Origin: Nodosilinea sp. E11
Lineage (GTDB): Bacteria; Cyanobacteriota; Cyanobacteriia; Phormidesmidales; Phormidesmidaceae
NCBI RefSeq assembly: GCF_032813545.1
Contig: NZ_CP136520.1
Span: 5,264,001-5,328,000 of the forward strand
DNA: 64,000 nt
Direction of reading: 5' to 3'
In this document: piece by piece, positions 18,783-27,657 of the stretch
Layout of the letters: every line of letters begins with the position of its first letter
Position numbering within the stretch: position 1 is the first letter of the stretch
Position numbers and translations under genes: made by a program
Notes under the pieces: generated by a model
What the model saw: only the letters and a program-made list of their open reading frames with translations
What the model was told of the DNA's origin: nothing
The model's database searches: none

Positions 18783-20483
18783 ATGGGCATCACCAATCGA
18801 ATTAACTTCCGCAATGTGCGCGGAGACATGTTTGGGGGCGTTACCGCTGCGGTAATTGCCCTGCCAATGGCCTTGGCCTTTGGCGTGGCTTCGGGGGCTG
18901 GGGCTGCCTCGGGCCTCTACGGAGCCGTGCTGGTGGGTTTCTTTGCGGCGCTGTTTGGGGGCACGCCGACGCTGATTTCAGAACCCACTGGGCCTATGAC
19001 TGTGGTGTTTACCGCCGTCATCGCCCAGCTGATCGCGTCAGACCCCGAAAACGGCATGGCCATGGCGTTTACCGTGGTCATGCTGGCAGGCTTTTTTCAG
19101 ATTATCTTTGGGTTTCTCAAGCTGGGGCGCTACGTCACCCTGATGCCCTACCCGGTGATTTCGGGCTTTATGTCTGGCATCGGCGTAATTCTGATCATCT
19201 TGCAGCTGGGGCCATTTTTAGGCCACGCTACTCCCAAAGGTGGGGTAGTCGGCACCCTCACCAACCTGCCCCAAATGGTGAGCACCCTCGACCCGGCAGA
19301 GGTCGCCCTGGGGGCCTTTGCTCTGGCGGTGCTATTTCTCATGCCCAAGCAGTTTAGCCGCTGGGTGCCGCCCCAACTGCTGGTGCTGGTGGTCGGTACC
19401 CTGTTGTCTTTGACCGTGTTTGCCGGGGCCGATCTGCGGCTGATTGGCGAGATTCCCACGGGGTTGCCAAATTTACAGCTGCCGGTGTTCCAAGCTGATC
19501 AGCTGCGGGTCATGCTGGTGGACGGTCTGGTGTTGGGCATGCTCGGCTGTATTGACGCCCTGCTGACAGCGATGATTGCCGACAGCGTCACCCGCACCCA
19601 GCACGACTCCAACAAAGAACTGATTGGCCAGGGCATTGGCAACATGATGTCGGGTCTGTTTGGCGGTATGCCCGGCGCTGGGGCCACCATGGGTACGGTC
19701 GTCAACATTCAGGCTGGGGGCAAAACAGCCCTGTCGGGTCTGGTGCGGGCGGGCATTTTGCTGGTGGTGGTGCTGTGGGCCGCCCCCCTGACCCGAGAGA
19801 TTCCCCTCGCGGTGCTGGCGGGCATTGCAGTCAAGGTCGGTTTCGACATTCTCGACTGGAGCTTTTTGAAGCGGGCTCACCAGGTCTCGTGGAAGGGCAC
19901 GGCCATCATGTACGGCGTCATGTTTTTGACGGTGTTCGTCGACCTGATTGTGGCGGTGGGTGTGGGTGTGTTTATTGCCAACGTGCTCACCATTGAGCGG
20001 CTCAGCAAGCTTCAGTCTGACCAAGTGCGCACCATTGCCGACTTTGACGACGATGTGGCCATGAACTCTGAAGACAAGGTGTTGATGGATCAGGCCAATG
20101 GTCGCGTGCTCGTGTTTCACCTCAGCGGCCCGATGATCTTTGGGGTAGCGCGGGCGATTTCCCAAGAGCACACCGCTATGGATGCCCACGACATTCTGAT
20201 TGTGGATTTGCAGGATGTGCCTCACCTGGGGGTGACCGCTGCTCTGGCTCTGGAAAATGCCATTCAAGATGCTAGCGATGCCGGTCGACCCGTGCTTTTG
20301 GCTGGGGCCAGGGGCGAAACCCTGAAGCGGCTCGAGAAGCTGGGTGCACTCCGGTTTGTGCCGCCTGAGCATCTGCTGGAAACTCGCACCGAGGCTCTAA
20401 AAGCCTCCCTGCGGTTGCTGGCTGCCCAGGATGGGGTAGAACCGCCGCGCATTGTCGTTGAACCTGGAACGGCGACGCTGTAG
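18783..20483 (+). CDS. bicA: Na+-dependent bicarbonate transporter BicA (SulP family)
   Basis: 566 residues from ATG 18783, chosen because MGITNRINFRNVRGDMFGG aligns with the known BicA start and GAGG lies 8 nt upstream; a GTG at 18774 is in frame. Signature stretches typical of BicA are visible: GGTPTLISEPTGPMTVV, MPYPVISGFMSGIGVILI, GCIDALLTAMIADSVTRT, GAGATMGTVVNIQAGGKTAL and DWSFLKRAH. About 12-14 membrane segments are followed by a cytoplasmic STAS domain (about 435-545). It is a low-affinity, high-flux Na+/HCO3- symporter of the plasma membrane, part of the CO2-concentrating mechanism. A Na+/H+ antiporter follows, as expected for a Na+-driven system. Confidence 0.95.
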   Translation: MGITNRINFRNVRGDMFGGVTAAVIALPMALAFGVASGAGAASGLYGAVLVGFFAALFGGTPTLISEPTGPMTVVFTAVIAQLIASDPENGMAMAFTVVMLAGFFQIIFGFLKLGRYVTLMPYPVISGFMSGIGVILIILQLGPFLGHATPKGGVVGTLTNLPQMVSTLDPAEVALGAFALAVLFLMPKQFSRWVPPQLLVLVVGTLLSLTVFAGADLRLIGEIPTGLPNLQLPVFQADQLRVMLVDGLVLGMLGCIDALLTAMIADSVTRTQHDSNKELIGQGIGNMMSGLFGGMPGAGATMGTVVNIQAGGKTALSGLVRAGILLVVVLWAAPLTREIPLAVLAGIAVKVGFDILDWSFLKRAHQVSWKGTAIMYGVMFLTVFVDLIVAVGVGVFIANVLTIERLSKLQSDQVRTIADFDDDVAMNSEDKVLMDQANGRVLVFHLSGPMIFGVARAISQEHTAMDAHDILIVDLQDVPHLGVTAALALENAIQDASDAGRPVLLAGARGETLKRLEKLGALRFVPPEHLLETRTEALKASLRLLAAQDGVEPPRIVVEPGTATL

Positions 20484-20831
20484 AGGGATTAGAGTCCGGT
20501 GTAAACCGCTGGGTAAGGGGTCAAGCCTGAGCCTGCCCTGTCTCTCATCAGGGCTAACCTGCACCGGAGTCTGCTCTCTAGGATGGGTGGCTTGGCGCTG
20601 CCGCTGGCGCTGGTCATAACCGTCTTGCCTGATAGCCAGGGGCATGTCTGGGAGCCGCTTGTCTTAGTGGTGGGCACTGCCCACCAGCCTTAATTCAGTG
20701 CCATTCCACCCTACGGTGGCTGCCAAGCTAATTTTTTTGAATCGACTGTAGGTTGGGTGAACCGCAGTGTAACCCAACAGCTTCAGGACTGGGTTGAGTT
20801 CTTAATTGCTGGATTGAATTAGGAGGTATTG
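20484..20831. other. Intergenic region with repeats after bicA
   Basis: 348 bp with no gene. It contains the dispersed 17-bp palindrome (20669-20685) and an inverted repeat GTTGGGT / ACCCAAC (20752-20778). A good Shine-Dalgarno AGGAGG (20821-20826) sits 5 nt before the next ATG at 20832. Confidence 0.6.
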
Positions 20832-22265
20832 ATGCTAATGTCTGACGTTGTTTCTGCTCTTTGCTGGCTGCCTTGGCCAGATTCGTCGGGGCTGGTGCCG
20901 CTGTTGGCCGCCACATCAGAGGCCGATATTGGGGCCGATACTGGGCCGATGGTGTTGGCTGGGGTGTTGCTCAGTCTGGTCGTCATCTATGTGGCTAGCA
21001 AGCTGGGCGGTGAGCTGTCTAAGCTGCTTGACTTGCCGCCGGTTTTAGGTGAACTGGTGGCCGGGGTGATCGTTGGGGTGTCGGCCCTGCATTTGATTAT
21101 GTTTCCAGAGAGCGGGGCTACTGCCGCCGATTCTCAGCTGATGGGGCTGTTGCAGTGGCTGGGTGGTCTCACCCCCGAAGCAGCGGTTGAGGTCTTCCGC
21201 AGCCAGAGCGAGGTGATCTCGGTGCTGGCGGAGTTGGGGGTGATCATTCTGCTGTTTGAGATCGGTCTGGAGTCTGACCTGCGAGAACTGCAAAAGGTCG
21301 GTTATCAGGCGGCGATCGTGGCGGTAGTTGGGGTGGTAGCGCCCTTTACCCTGGGTACGGCGGGGCTGATGGTGCTGTTCCACGTGCCGACGATTCCGGC
21401 GATTTTTGCCGGGGCGGCGCTGACGGCGACCAGCATTGGCATTACCTCGAAGGTGCTGTCGGAGATTGGCCAGCTCAAGTCGGCGGAGGGCCAGATTATT
21501 GTTGGTGCGGCGGTAATTGACGATGTGCTGGGCATTATCGTGCTGGCGGTGGTGGCCAGTCTGGCCAAGACCGGTGAAGTGGATGTGCTCAATGTGGTGT
21601 ATCTGATCATCAGCGCCACGGGGTTTTTGCTGGGGGCAATTTTCCTGGGCAAGTTTTTTAATACCTCCTTTGAGGCGATCGCAGACAAGCTGCAAACCCG
21701 AGGCAATCTGGTCATTCCCGCGATTACCTTTGCGTTTTTGATGGCCTTTTTAGCCAATGTGATTCACCTGGAGGCGATTTTGGGAGCCTTTGCGGCGGGC
21801 CTGGTGCTCGATGAAACCGACAAGCGCAAGGAACTCGATCGCCAGGTTATGCCCATTGCCGACATTTTGGTGCCGATCTTCTTTGTTACGGTGGGGGCTA
21901 AGGCCGACCTGGGGGTGCTGAACCCGGCGGTGGCGGCTAACCGAGAAGGCCTGGTGATTGCGGTGTTCTTGCTGGCGGTAGCGATCGTGGGTAAGGTGAT
22001 CACCGGCTGGACGGCCTTTGGTCAACCGCTGAATAAACTGGCGATCGGCATTGGCATGGTGCCTCGCGGTGAGGTGGGCCTGGTGTTTGCGGGCATTGGT
22101 TCAGCCAGCGGGGTGCTGACTAAGCCCCTGGAGGCGGCAATTATCATTATGGTGATTGCTACCACATTTCTGGCCCCGCCGTTTTTGCGGATTGCGTTTA
22201 AGGGCAGTGAGGCGGCTGCGATCGCAGCCGAGCCTGCTCCCGAACCGGCTGATGTGGCGTCTTAA
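20832..22265 (+). CDS. CPA2-family Na+/H+ antiporter
   Basis: 477 residues from ATG 20832, decided by AGGAGG 5 nt upstream. Twelve or so membrane helices follow a short N-terminal stretch. CPA2/NapA-type marks are LGELVAGVIVGVSAL, ELGVIILLFEIGLES, ALTATSIGITSKVL, and the two-aspartate motif AVIDDVLGIIVL, which in this family implies electrogenic Na+/H+ exchange. GMVPRGEVGLVFAGIG marks the later helix. It should extrude Na+ that enters with bicarbonate through BicA, encoded just upstream; an antiporter next to bicA is known in other cyanobacteria. The number in the cyanobacterial NhaS series cannot be assigned by eye. Confidence 0.88.
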   Translation: MLMSDVVSALCWLPWPDSSGLVPLLAATSEADIGADTGPMVLAGVLLSLVVIYVASKLGGELSKLLDLPPVLGELVAGVIVGVSALHLIMFPESGATAADSQLMGLLQWLGGLTPEAAVEVFRSQSEVISVLAELGVIILLFEIGLESDLRELQKVGYQAAIVAVVGVVAPFTLGTAGLMVLFHVPTIPAIFAGAALTATSIGITSKVLSEIGQLKSAEGQIIVGAAVIDDVLGIIVLAVVASLAKTGEVDVLNVVYLIISATGFLLGAIFLGKFFNTSFEAIADKLQTRGNLVIPAITFAFLMAFLANVIHLEAILGAFAAGLVLDETDKRKELDRQVMPIADILVPIFFVTVGAKADLGVLNPAVAANREGLVIAVFLLAVAIVGKVITGWTAFGQPLNKLAIGIGMVPRGEVGLVFAGIGSASGVLTKPLEAAIIIMVIATTFLAPPFLRIAFKGSEAAAIAAEPAPEPADVAS

Positions 22266-22320
22266 GCGGTTTCTGAGAAAGGATATCCCCTTTTTAAGCT
22301 GGCGATCGCAGCCGCTGTAG

Positions 22321-22337
22321 GGTGGGCACTGCCCACC
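22321..22337. repeat. Dispersed palindrome GGTGGGCA-C-TGCCCACC
   Basis: Exact copy of the 17-bp element at 2353 and 20669, 55 bp after the antiporter stop. Confidence 0.8.
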
Positions 22338-22402
22338 ACAGGTAGGTTGATTCTGTAGTGGGTTTTGCGGCGCACAGTTAAGGGTAAAAGCCAGATCTGC
22401 TG

Positions 22403-22459
22403 CTGGGGCCATTTCGCTGGCCCCAGACCCCCATCGACCAGGACGTTCCGTCGTCCTGG
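22403..22459. repeat. Paired hairpins between antiporter and mrp genes
   Basis: CTGGGGCCA-TTTCGC-TGGCCCCAG (22403-22426) followed by CCAGGACG-TTCCGT-CGTCCTGG (22438-22459). Both stems are perfect. This may be a REP-type pair or the terminator of the bicA-antiporter unit. Confidence 0.55.
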
Positions 22460-22546
22460 ACCTCACGGAAAGGACTGATCGATCATCGGTTTAAATCTAT
22501 GTTCTGCAAACTAGCCTTTCACCCTCTGCAATCAGCCTAGGGGCCA

Positions 22547-22654
22547 TTCCTCACTCCTTTACTTCTTTACTTCTTCACTCCTTTACTTCTTTACCCACCC
22601 CCCACCCATCCACCCCCCACCCATCCACCCCCCACCCATCCACCCCTCCCCGCC
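22547..22654 (+). repeat. Pyrimidine-rich tandem repeat tract directly before mrpC
   Basis: Two 19-bp copies of CACTCCTTTACTTCTTTAC are followed by three 15-bp CCCCCCACCCATCCA units, ending exactly at the ATG at 22655. There is no G-rich ribosome-binding site. The tract contains almost no G over more than 100 nt. Confidence 0.75.
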
Positions 22655-22990
22655 ATGCTCCACGCCTGCGTTTACGCCACGATTTTGCTGGGTTTCTTCG
22701 GCATCATCTTTAAAGAAAACCTGGTGATGAAAATCATTGCTATGGATGTCATGAGCACTGGGGTGATCGCCCTGTTTGTGCTGGTGGCGGCGAGAACGGG
22801 GGTGCGGACCCCAATTGTGGCGGGCTTGGTGGAGGAGGGCTATGCCGACCCGGTGCCCCAGGCGGTGATTTTGACGGCGATCGTGATTGGCTTCTCGATT
22901 CAGGCGTTGATGCTGGTGGGGGTGATGAAGCTGGCCCGCGATAACCCGACCTTGGAAACTAGCGCCATTGAGGAGGAGTATCGGCGATGA
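22655..22990 (+). CDS. mrpC: Mrp-type Na+/H+ antiporter subunit C
   Basis: 111 residues, three hydrophobic helices, NuoK/MnhC-like (LLGFFGIIFKENLVMKIIAMDVMSTGVIALFVLVAARTG, then PVPQAVILTAIVIGFSIQALML). First gene of an eight-gene Mrp operon. Subunit C packs beside the ion-conducting D subunit in the membrane. The start is set by the C-rich tract ending at the ATG. Its stop overlaps the next ATG by 4 bp (22987-22990). Confidence 0.85.
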   Translation: MLHACVYATILLGFFGIIFKENLVMKIIAMDVMSTGVIALFVLVAARTGVRTPIVAGLVEEGYADPVPQAVILTAIVIGFSIQALMLVGVMKLARDNPTLETSAIEEEYRR

Positions 22991-24444
22991 CTGAATTTAC
23001 GATTCTCTGGATCGCTCTCCCCCTGTTTATTGGGTTCAGCATTCCCCTGCTGCCTTCAGCGGCACGGCTGCTGACCCTGGGCATTCCCCTGTTCTCGGTG
23101 GCCTACGCCACAGCGCTATTTTCCCGGCCTGCTCCCCTCGACCTGCGGCTGCTCGACAGCTTTGGGGTGGCGTTGTGGGCCGATCAGCTCAGCGCTTGGT
23201 TCATTCTCACCAATGCCCTGGTGACGGCGGCGGTGCTGATCTACAGCTGGGACGGTCCCAAGACCAAGTTTTTTTATACCCAGTTGCTCGTGCTCCACGG
23301 CAGCGTCAATGCCACCTTTATCTGTGCTGATTTGATCAGCCTCTATGTGGCTCTGGAGGTAGTGGGCATGACGACCTTCCTGCTGATTGCCTACCCTCGC
23401 ACCGATCGCACCCTGTGGGTGGCTCTGCGCTATCTGTTCATTAGCAATGTCGCCATGCTGTTTTACCTGGTGGGGGCCGTGCTGGTCTACCGCACCCACC
23501 AGTCCTTTGCCTTTGAGGGGTTGCGTGGTGCCCCTGCCGAGGCCCCGGCGCTGATTTTGATGGCGTTATTGACCAAGGGCGGCATTTTTGTCTCGGGGCT
23601 GTGGCTGCCTGCCACCAACACTGCCGCCGAGAGCCAGATCTCAGCCATGATGTCGGGGGCGGTAGAAAAAGCCGGGGTGTTTCCGCTGCTGCGCTTTGCC
23701 CTGGTGCTGGAGGAGTTTGAGCCGATTGTGCAGGCCTTTGGCGTGGCTACGGCGGTGCTGGGGGTGACCTATGCCCTGGCTGCCACCGACGCCAAGCGGG
23801 TGCTGGCTTGTAGCACTCTCTCGCAGCTGGGTTGGCTATTGGTAGCTCCGGCGGTGGCCGGTTTCTATGCCCTGGCCCACGGTCTGGCCAAGGCGGCACT
23901 GTTTCTCACGGTGGGGCAGTTGCCCCAGCGCGACCTGGCCACCCTGCGGCAGCAGCCTATGCCCACGGCCCTGTGGCTGCCGCTGACCCTGGGCGGTCTT
24001 TCGATTTCGGGCGCGCCCCTGCTGGCGGGGTTTGGGGCCAAGACCCTGACCCTAGAAGCGCTGGGGCCGTGGCAGGGGATGGCGATGAACGGCGCGGCGG
24101 TTGGTACAGCGGCGGTGTACGCCAAGCTGATCAGCTTGCCCCATCGGGGCGGCGCGCAGACATCGAGCTGGCCCCAGGTGCCGCTGGGCCTAGGGCTGGC
24201 CTTAGGGCTGCTGCTGGGGGGGGCGATCGCGGCCAATGTCGCCTACCTTGACGCCTACAGCGGGGCCAAGCTAATCAAGGCGCTGGTGTTGATCGGGGCT
24301 GGATGGCTCGTCTACGCCCTGCTTCGACGGCCCGCTGCCCTGGAGTTGCCCGCTGGTCCTGAGGCGTTTGAACATTTGCTCGGGGGCATGGGGGTCATGC
24401 TAATTGTGCTGTTTTGGATGGTGTGGTCATGGTCAATTACCTAG
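22987..24444 (+). CDS. mrpD: Mrp-type antiporter subunit D, first copy (NdhD5/6-like)
   Basis: 485 residues, about 14 helices of the NuoM/MrpD proton-conducting family. Conserved blocks include LYVALEVVGMTTFLLIAYPRTDRTLWVALRYLFISN, LLTKGGIFVSGLWLP and DAKRVLACSTLSQLGWL, with the lysines and glutamate of the ion path. In Synechocystis such proteins in the mrp operon were named NdhD5 and NdhD6. It is followed by a second copy of exactly the same length at 24650-26107. It overlaps mrpC by 4 bp. Confidence 0.88.
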   Translation: MTEFTILWIALPLFIGFSIPLLPSAARLLTLGIPLFSVAYATALFSRPAPLDLRLLDSFGVALWADQLSAWFILTNALVTAAVLIYSWDGPKTKFFYTQLLVLHGSVNATFICADLISLYVALEVVGMTTFLLIAYPRTDRTLWVALRYLFISNVAMLFYLVGAVLVYRTHQSFAFEGLRGAPAEAPALILMALLTKGGIFVSGLWLPATNTAAESQISAMMSGAVEKAGVFPLLRFALVLEEFEPIVQAFGVATAVLGVTYALAATDAKRVLACSTLSQLGWLLVAPAVAGFYALAHGLAKAALFLTVGQLPQRDLATLRQQPMPTALWLPLTLGGLSISGAPLLAGFGAKTLTLEALGPWQGMAMNGAAVGTAAVYAKLISLPHRGGAQTSSWPQVPLGLGLALGLLLGGAIAANVAYLDAYSGAKLIKALVLIGAGWLVYALLRRPAALELPAGPEAFEHLLGGMGVMLIVLFWMVWSWSIT

Positions 24445-24480
24445 TACTGGCTGGCAGAAATGTGACAACCCTTGTTAAGG

Positions 24481-24511
24481 GTGTCGGGTGTCGGGTGTCG
24501 GGTGTCGGGTG
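24481..24511. repeat. Heptanucleotide tandem repeat GTGTCGG x4
   Basis: Four exact GTGTCGG units (24481-24508) plus a partial one, in the 205-bp gap between the two mrpD copies. A short-tandem-repeat type common in filamentous cyanobacteria. Confidence 0.85.
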
Positions 24512-24649
24512 CAAGGAACCGTTGGCTGCCCTATGCCGCAGAGTACTGGACAGAGTAGTGGGCTTTGATCTGGACTCAGACACCTCTGTTGCCCTCGGGC
24601 TAGTTGGGTTGGGGCCAGGGGGGCAATCGGTGCCCCAAAGGAGATGCCA

Positions 24650-26107
24650 ATGACCGACACAATGACCGGCATGACGATTGTTTGGATGGCGCTGCCCTTT
24701 TTCGTCGGGTTTACGGTTTACCTGCTGCCCCAGGCAGCGCGCCTGCTCACCCTGGCTGTCACCCTGACCTCGCTGGCCTATGCTGTGGCCCTGCTTGGTC
24801 AGCCTGCCCCCCTCGATCTGCATCTGCTGGATAGCTTTGGCGTCACCCTGCTGGCCGATCAGCTCAGCGCTTATTTCATTCTCACCAATGCCTTGGTGAC
24901 GGCGGCGGTGATTCTCTACTGTTGGGATACGGGCAAGACTGCCTTTTTTTATACCCAGGCGATCATTCTCCACGGCAGCATCAATGCCACCTTTATCTGC
25001 GCCGACTTTATTAGCTTGTACGTGGCTCTAGAGGTGATTGGCATTGCGGCGTTTTTGCTAATTGCCTACCCGCGCCAAGACCGCACCCTGTGGGTAGCCC
25101 TGCGCTACCTGTTCATTAGCAACACGGCCATGCTGTTTTACCTGATGGGGGCGGCGCTGGTTTACCAGGCTCACCAATCCTTTGCTTTTACGGGGCTGCG
25201 CGGTGCCCCGATTGAGGCGGTGGTGCTGATTGTGCTGGGGCTGCTGGTGAAGGGGGGCATTTTTGTCTCGGGGCTGTGGCTGCCCCTCACCCACGCCGAG
25301 GCCGAAAGCCCGGTGTCAGCCCTGCTGTCGGGGGTGGTGGTGAAGGCGGGGGTGTTTCCCCTGGTGCGCTTTGCCCTGCTGGTGGAGGAACTCGACCCGC
25401 TGGTGCGGGCCTTTGGGGTGGCCACGGCGCTGCTGGGGGTGGCCTACGCCCTGGTCGAAACTGACGCTAAGCGGGTGCTGGCCCTGAGCACGGTGTCTCA
25501 GGTGGGCTGGGTGATGGCGGCCCCCCCGGTGGCGGGGGTCTACGCCCTAACCCATGGGCTGGTAAAAGCGGCGCTGTTTTTGACCGTGGGCAACCTGCCC
25601 AGCCGCGATCTGACGGTGCTGCAGCAGCGGCCTATGGCTACCAGTCTGTGGCTGCCGCTGATGGCGGGCAGTCTGGCGATCGCAGGCTGCCCCCTATTCC
25701 TCGGCTTTGGGGCCAAGGCGCTCACCCTAGAGTACGTCCTACCCTGGCAGGGCAATCTCCTTGGTCTGGCGGCCCTGGGTACAGCGGTGATCTACGCCAA
25801 GTTTATGGTGTTGCCCCACCAGCGCGACGAGAAACCAGTCGCCAAGCCCGGGCTGTGGACGGCACTGATGGTGCTGCTGGGGGCACTCATTCTGGCCAAT
25901 GTGGTGTACCTAGAGGCCTACACCGGGCCAAAGCTGCTCACGGCACTGGCTACCATCGGCGGTGGTTTAGCCATTCATCAGCTGTTGGTGAAGCGGGTGA
26001 GGTTTGCTCTGCCTGGGGGGCTAGAGAGCTTTGAGCATCTGATTGGCGGCATGAGTTTGACCTTAGTGGTGTTGTTCTGGATGGTGTGGTCATGGCTGGC
26101 TATTTAA
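24650..26107 (+). CDS. mrpD: Mrp-type antiporter subunit D, second copy
   Basis: 485 residues from ATG 24650, chosen because AAGGAG ends 6 nt upstream; an ATG at 24644 is also in frame but has no room for a ribosome-binding site. It is collinear with the upstream copy without visible gaps over most of its length (LYVALEVIGIAAFLLIAYPRQDRTLWVALRYLFISN, LLVKGGIFVSGLWLPLTHAEAES, DAKRVLALSTVSQVGW). The pair probably provides the two antiporter-like channels that MrpA and MrpD provide in other bacteria, since no long MrpA is encoded here. The end overlaps mrpE. Confidence 0.88.
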   Translation: MTDTMTGMTIVWMALPFFVGFTVYLLPQAARLLTLAVTLTSLAYAVALLGQPAPLDLHLLDSFGVTLLADQLSAYFILTNALVTAAVILYCWDTGKTAFFYTQAIILHGSINATFICADFISLYVALEVIGIAAFLLIAYPRQDRTLWVALRYLFISNTAMLFYLMGAALVYQAHQSFAFTGLRGAPIEAVVLIVLGLLVKGGIFVSGLWLPLTHAEAESPVSALLSGVVVKAGVFPLVRFALLVEELDPLVRAFGVATALLGVAYALVETDAKRVLALSTVSQVGWVMAAPPVAGVYALTHGLVKAALFLTVGNLPSRDLTVLQQRPMATSLWLPLMAGSLAIAGCPLFLGFGAKALTLEYVLPWQGNLLGLAALGTAVIYAKFMVLPHQRDEKPVAKPGLWTALMVLLGALILANVVYLEAYTGPKLLTALATIGGGLAIHQLLVKRVRFALPGGLESFEHLIGGMSLTLVVLFWMVWSWLAI

Positions 26108-26481
26108 ACCTACTGCTGCGGTTGACGATCTGGTTTTTGCTCACCGCTGATCTCAGCTGGGCAAACATCTTAATTGGGGTAACGGTATCGCTGCTGTTGC
26201 CCCGGGGGCTGACTAATCTCGGCACGCTCAAAGACTGGTTGCGTACGCTGGGGGAGGTGGTAGTGGCGATTCCCCAGGCCTACGCCGAGGCCATTGAGAT
26301 TATGGTGCGGCCCCACCGCCACGAGGTGGTCACCGTCGATCGCGCCAAGCCTCGCCGCAGCCCAGGCCTGCTGTTTCTCGATATCTTTTTGATCACCTTT
26401 ACGCCCAAAACCATCGTGCAGCACTACCGCGAGCAGGGCTGGTACGAGGTACACCGTATTAGCCGGAGGCCCAACCCATGA
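26092..26481 (+). CDS. mrpE: Mrp-type antiporter subunit E
   Basis: 129 residues from ATG 26092, inside the end of the preceding gene; in-frame GTG at 26086 is an alternative. MnhE family pattern: N-terminal helices (LLRLTIWFLLTADLSWANILIGVTVSLLLP), then PQAYAEAIEIMVRP and the C-terminal DIFLITFTPKTIVQHYREQGWYEVHRI. Small membrane subunit needed for complex assembly. It overlaps mrpF by 4 bp (26478-26481). Confidence 0.83.
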   Translation: MAGYLNLLLRLTIWFLLTADLSWANILIGVTVSLLLPRGLTNLGTLKDWLRTLGEVVVAIPQAYAEAIEIMVRPHRHEVVTVDRAKPRRSPGLLFLDIFLITFTPKTIVQHYREQGWYEVHRISRRPNP

Positions 26482-26738
26482 CCCTGATCCTGATTGCGAT
26501 GATCGGCGCGCTGCTGATTCCGATGATTGAGGCGCTGCAAGACGAAGACATTTGGCAGCGGATGCTGGCCTTTGCCAGCATTGCCACCAAAACCTCGGTG
26601 ATGATCTTGGTGATTGCGGTGCTGCAAGACGACTGGATGATCGGCGTGGTGGGCGTGATTATTCTCAGCGTGGGCAATGCGGCCCTGATGCTGCTGGCCC
26701 AAATTATCAAACGGGTTAACGACGTAATGGAGCGGTGA
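26478..26738 (+). CDS. mrpF: Mrp-type antiporter subunit F-like
   Basis: 86 residues, three predicted helices. Position between subunits E and G, length, and QRMLAFASIATKTSVMILVIAVLQDDWMIGVVGVIILSVGNAALM fit MrpF, though conservation with classical MrpF is weak. The ATG overlaps the mrpE stop. Confidence 0.72.
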   Translation: MTLILIAMIGALLIPMIEALQDEDIWQRMLAFASIATKTSVMILVIAVLQDDWMIGVVGVIILSVGNAALMLLAQIIKRVNDVMER

Positions 26739-26741
26739 GGG

Positions 26742-27023
26742 ATGATTCACTTTCTCAGCTACACCTGCATTGTGATTGGCCTAGTGTTTTGGTACTGGGG
26801 CACCTGGCCGCTGCTGGGGCGGCGCTCAGTGCTATACAAACTCCATGGGCTGTCGGTGGCCGACACCCTGGGGTCGATGGCGATCGTATTTGGGCTGCTG
26901 CTGCGCATTCCCCAGGAATGGCCGCTGCTAGTGCTGGCGCTGATCTCCCTGGCGATTTGGAATACGGTACTGGGCTACGTGCTGGCCTACTGCTCGACGG
27001 GGGACAGCAGCTATGATGGCTAA
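26742..27023 (+). CDS. mrpG: Mrp-type antiporter subunit G
   Basis: 93 residues, three helices, with the MnhG/PhaG pattern: GLVFWYWGTWPLLGRRSVLYKLHGLSVADTLGSMAIVFGLLL. The gene starts 3 bp after mrpF and overlaps the next gene by 11 bp. Confidence 0.82.
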   Translation: MIHFLSYTCIVIGLVFWYWGTWPLLGRRSVLYKLHGLSVADTLGSMAIVFGLLLRIPQEWPLLVLALISLAIWNTVLGYVLAYCSTGDSSYDG

Positions 27024-27657
27024 CTATGTCTACGCGATTGTGCTGCTGCTGCCCCTGGCGGGGACGATGGTGATTGTGCAGCAAAACCCCTACCAGGCGC
27101 TGGTGATGCGGGGCATTTTAGGGGCGGTGGCGGCGCTGGTCTACGCGACGCTGGGCGGGGCCGATGTGGCTCTGACCGAGGCTCTGGTGGGCACGATGCT
27201 GGCGATTACGCTCTACGCGGTAGCGGTGCGATCGTCTCTGGTGATGCGCCTGGGGGTGCTGGAGGGCGACGGGGTTAAAGACAATCTGCAATGGCAGCCG
27301 CTGCTCGACTACCTGCGGGCCATGCTAAAGCGCTACCAGCTGCGGCTGGAGCTGGTGCCCTACGCCGATAAAGAGGCCCTACAGCAAGCTCTGGCTGAGA
27401 AGACTATCCACAGCAGCTGCTTGAGCCTGGGGGCGCTGGGCCGAGGCAACGGCGGTGATGAGGTAGAGGCAGAGGCCGCGCAGAGCGATGCGGACACATC
27501 CCCGACTCAGCCCCCCTACCAGATCATCACCCGAGTGCCGCGTCTCTACGAGATATTTGTTCTAGAGCTACCGCCGGTCATGGCAGACATCACGATGCTT
27601 AAAGGCGATCGCCATCAATTGGCAACCCCCCCACTAGTGATGGAGGAACAGGGATGA
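27013..27657 (+). CDS. Mrp-associated DUF4040 protein (MrpA C-terminal/MbhD-like)
   Basis: 214 residues. The N-terminal 80 or so residues are membrane helices with the DUF4040 pattern ALVMRGILGAVAALVYATLGGADVALTEALVGTMLAITLYAVAVRSS, which corresponds to the MbhD-like part near the C-terminus of long MrpA proteins. The remainder is a hydrophilic cytoplasmic domain with an acidic linker (GGDEVEAEAAQSDAD). In this operon the module is a separate gene. ATG 27013 is followed at once by a second ATG (27016). The stop overlaps mrpB by 4 bp. Confidence 0.8.
   Translation: MMANYVYAIVLLLPLAGTMVIVQQNPYQALVMRGILGAVAALVYATLGGADVALTEALVGTMLAITLYAVAVRSSLVMRLGVLEGDGVKDNLQWQPLLDYLRAMLKRYQLRLELVPYADKEALQQALAEKTIHSSCLSLGALGRGNGGDEVEAEAAQSDADTSPTQPPYQIITRVPRLYEIFVLELPPVMADITMLKGDRHQLATPPLVMEEQG

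Noticed and set aside
19473..20372. Long antisense open frame (299 codons) opposite bicA
   Set aside because: The His/Gln-rich translation is typical of a shadow frame; the plus strand is a clear BicA.
24414..24653. Open frame spanning the gap between the two mrpD genes
   Set aside because: It consists mainly of the GTGTCGG repeat and overlaps both mrpD genes out of frame.
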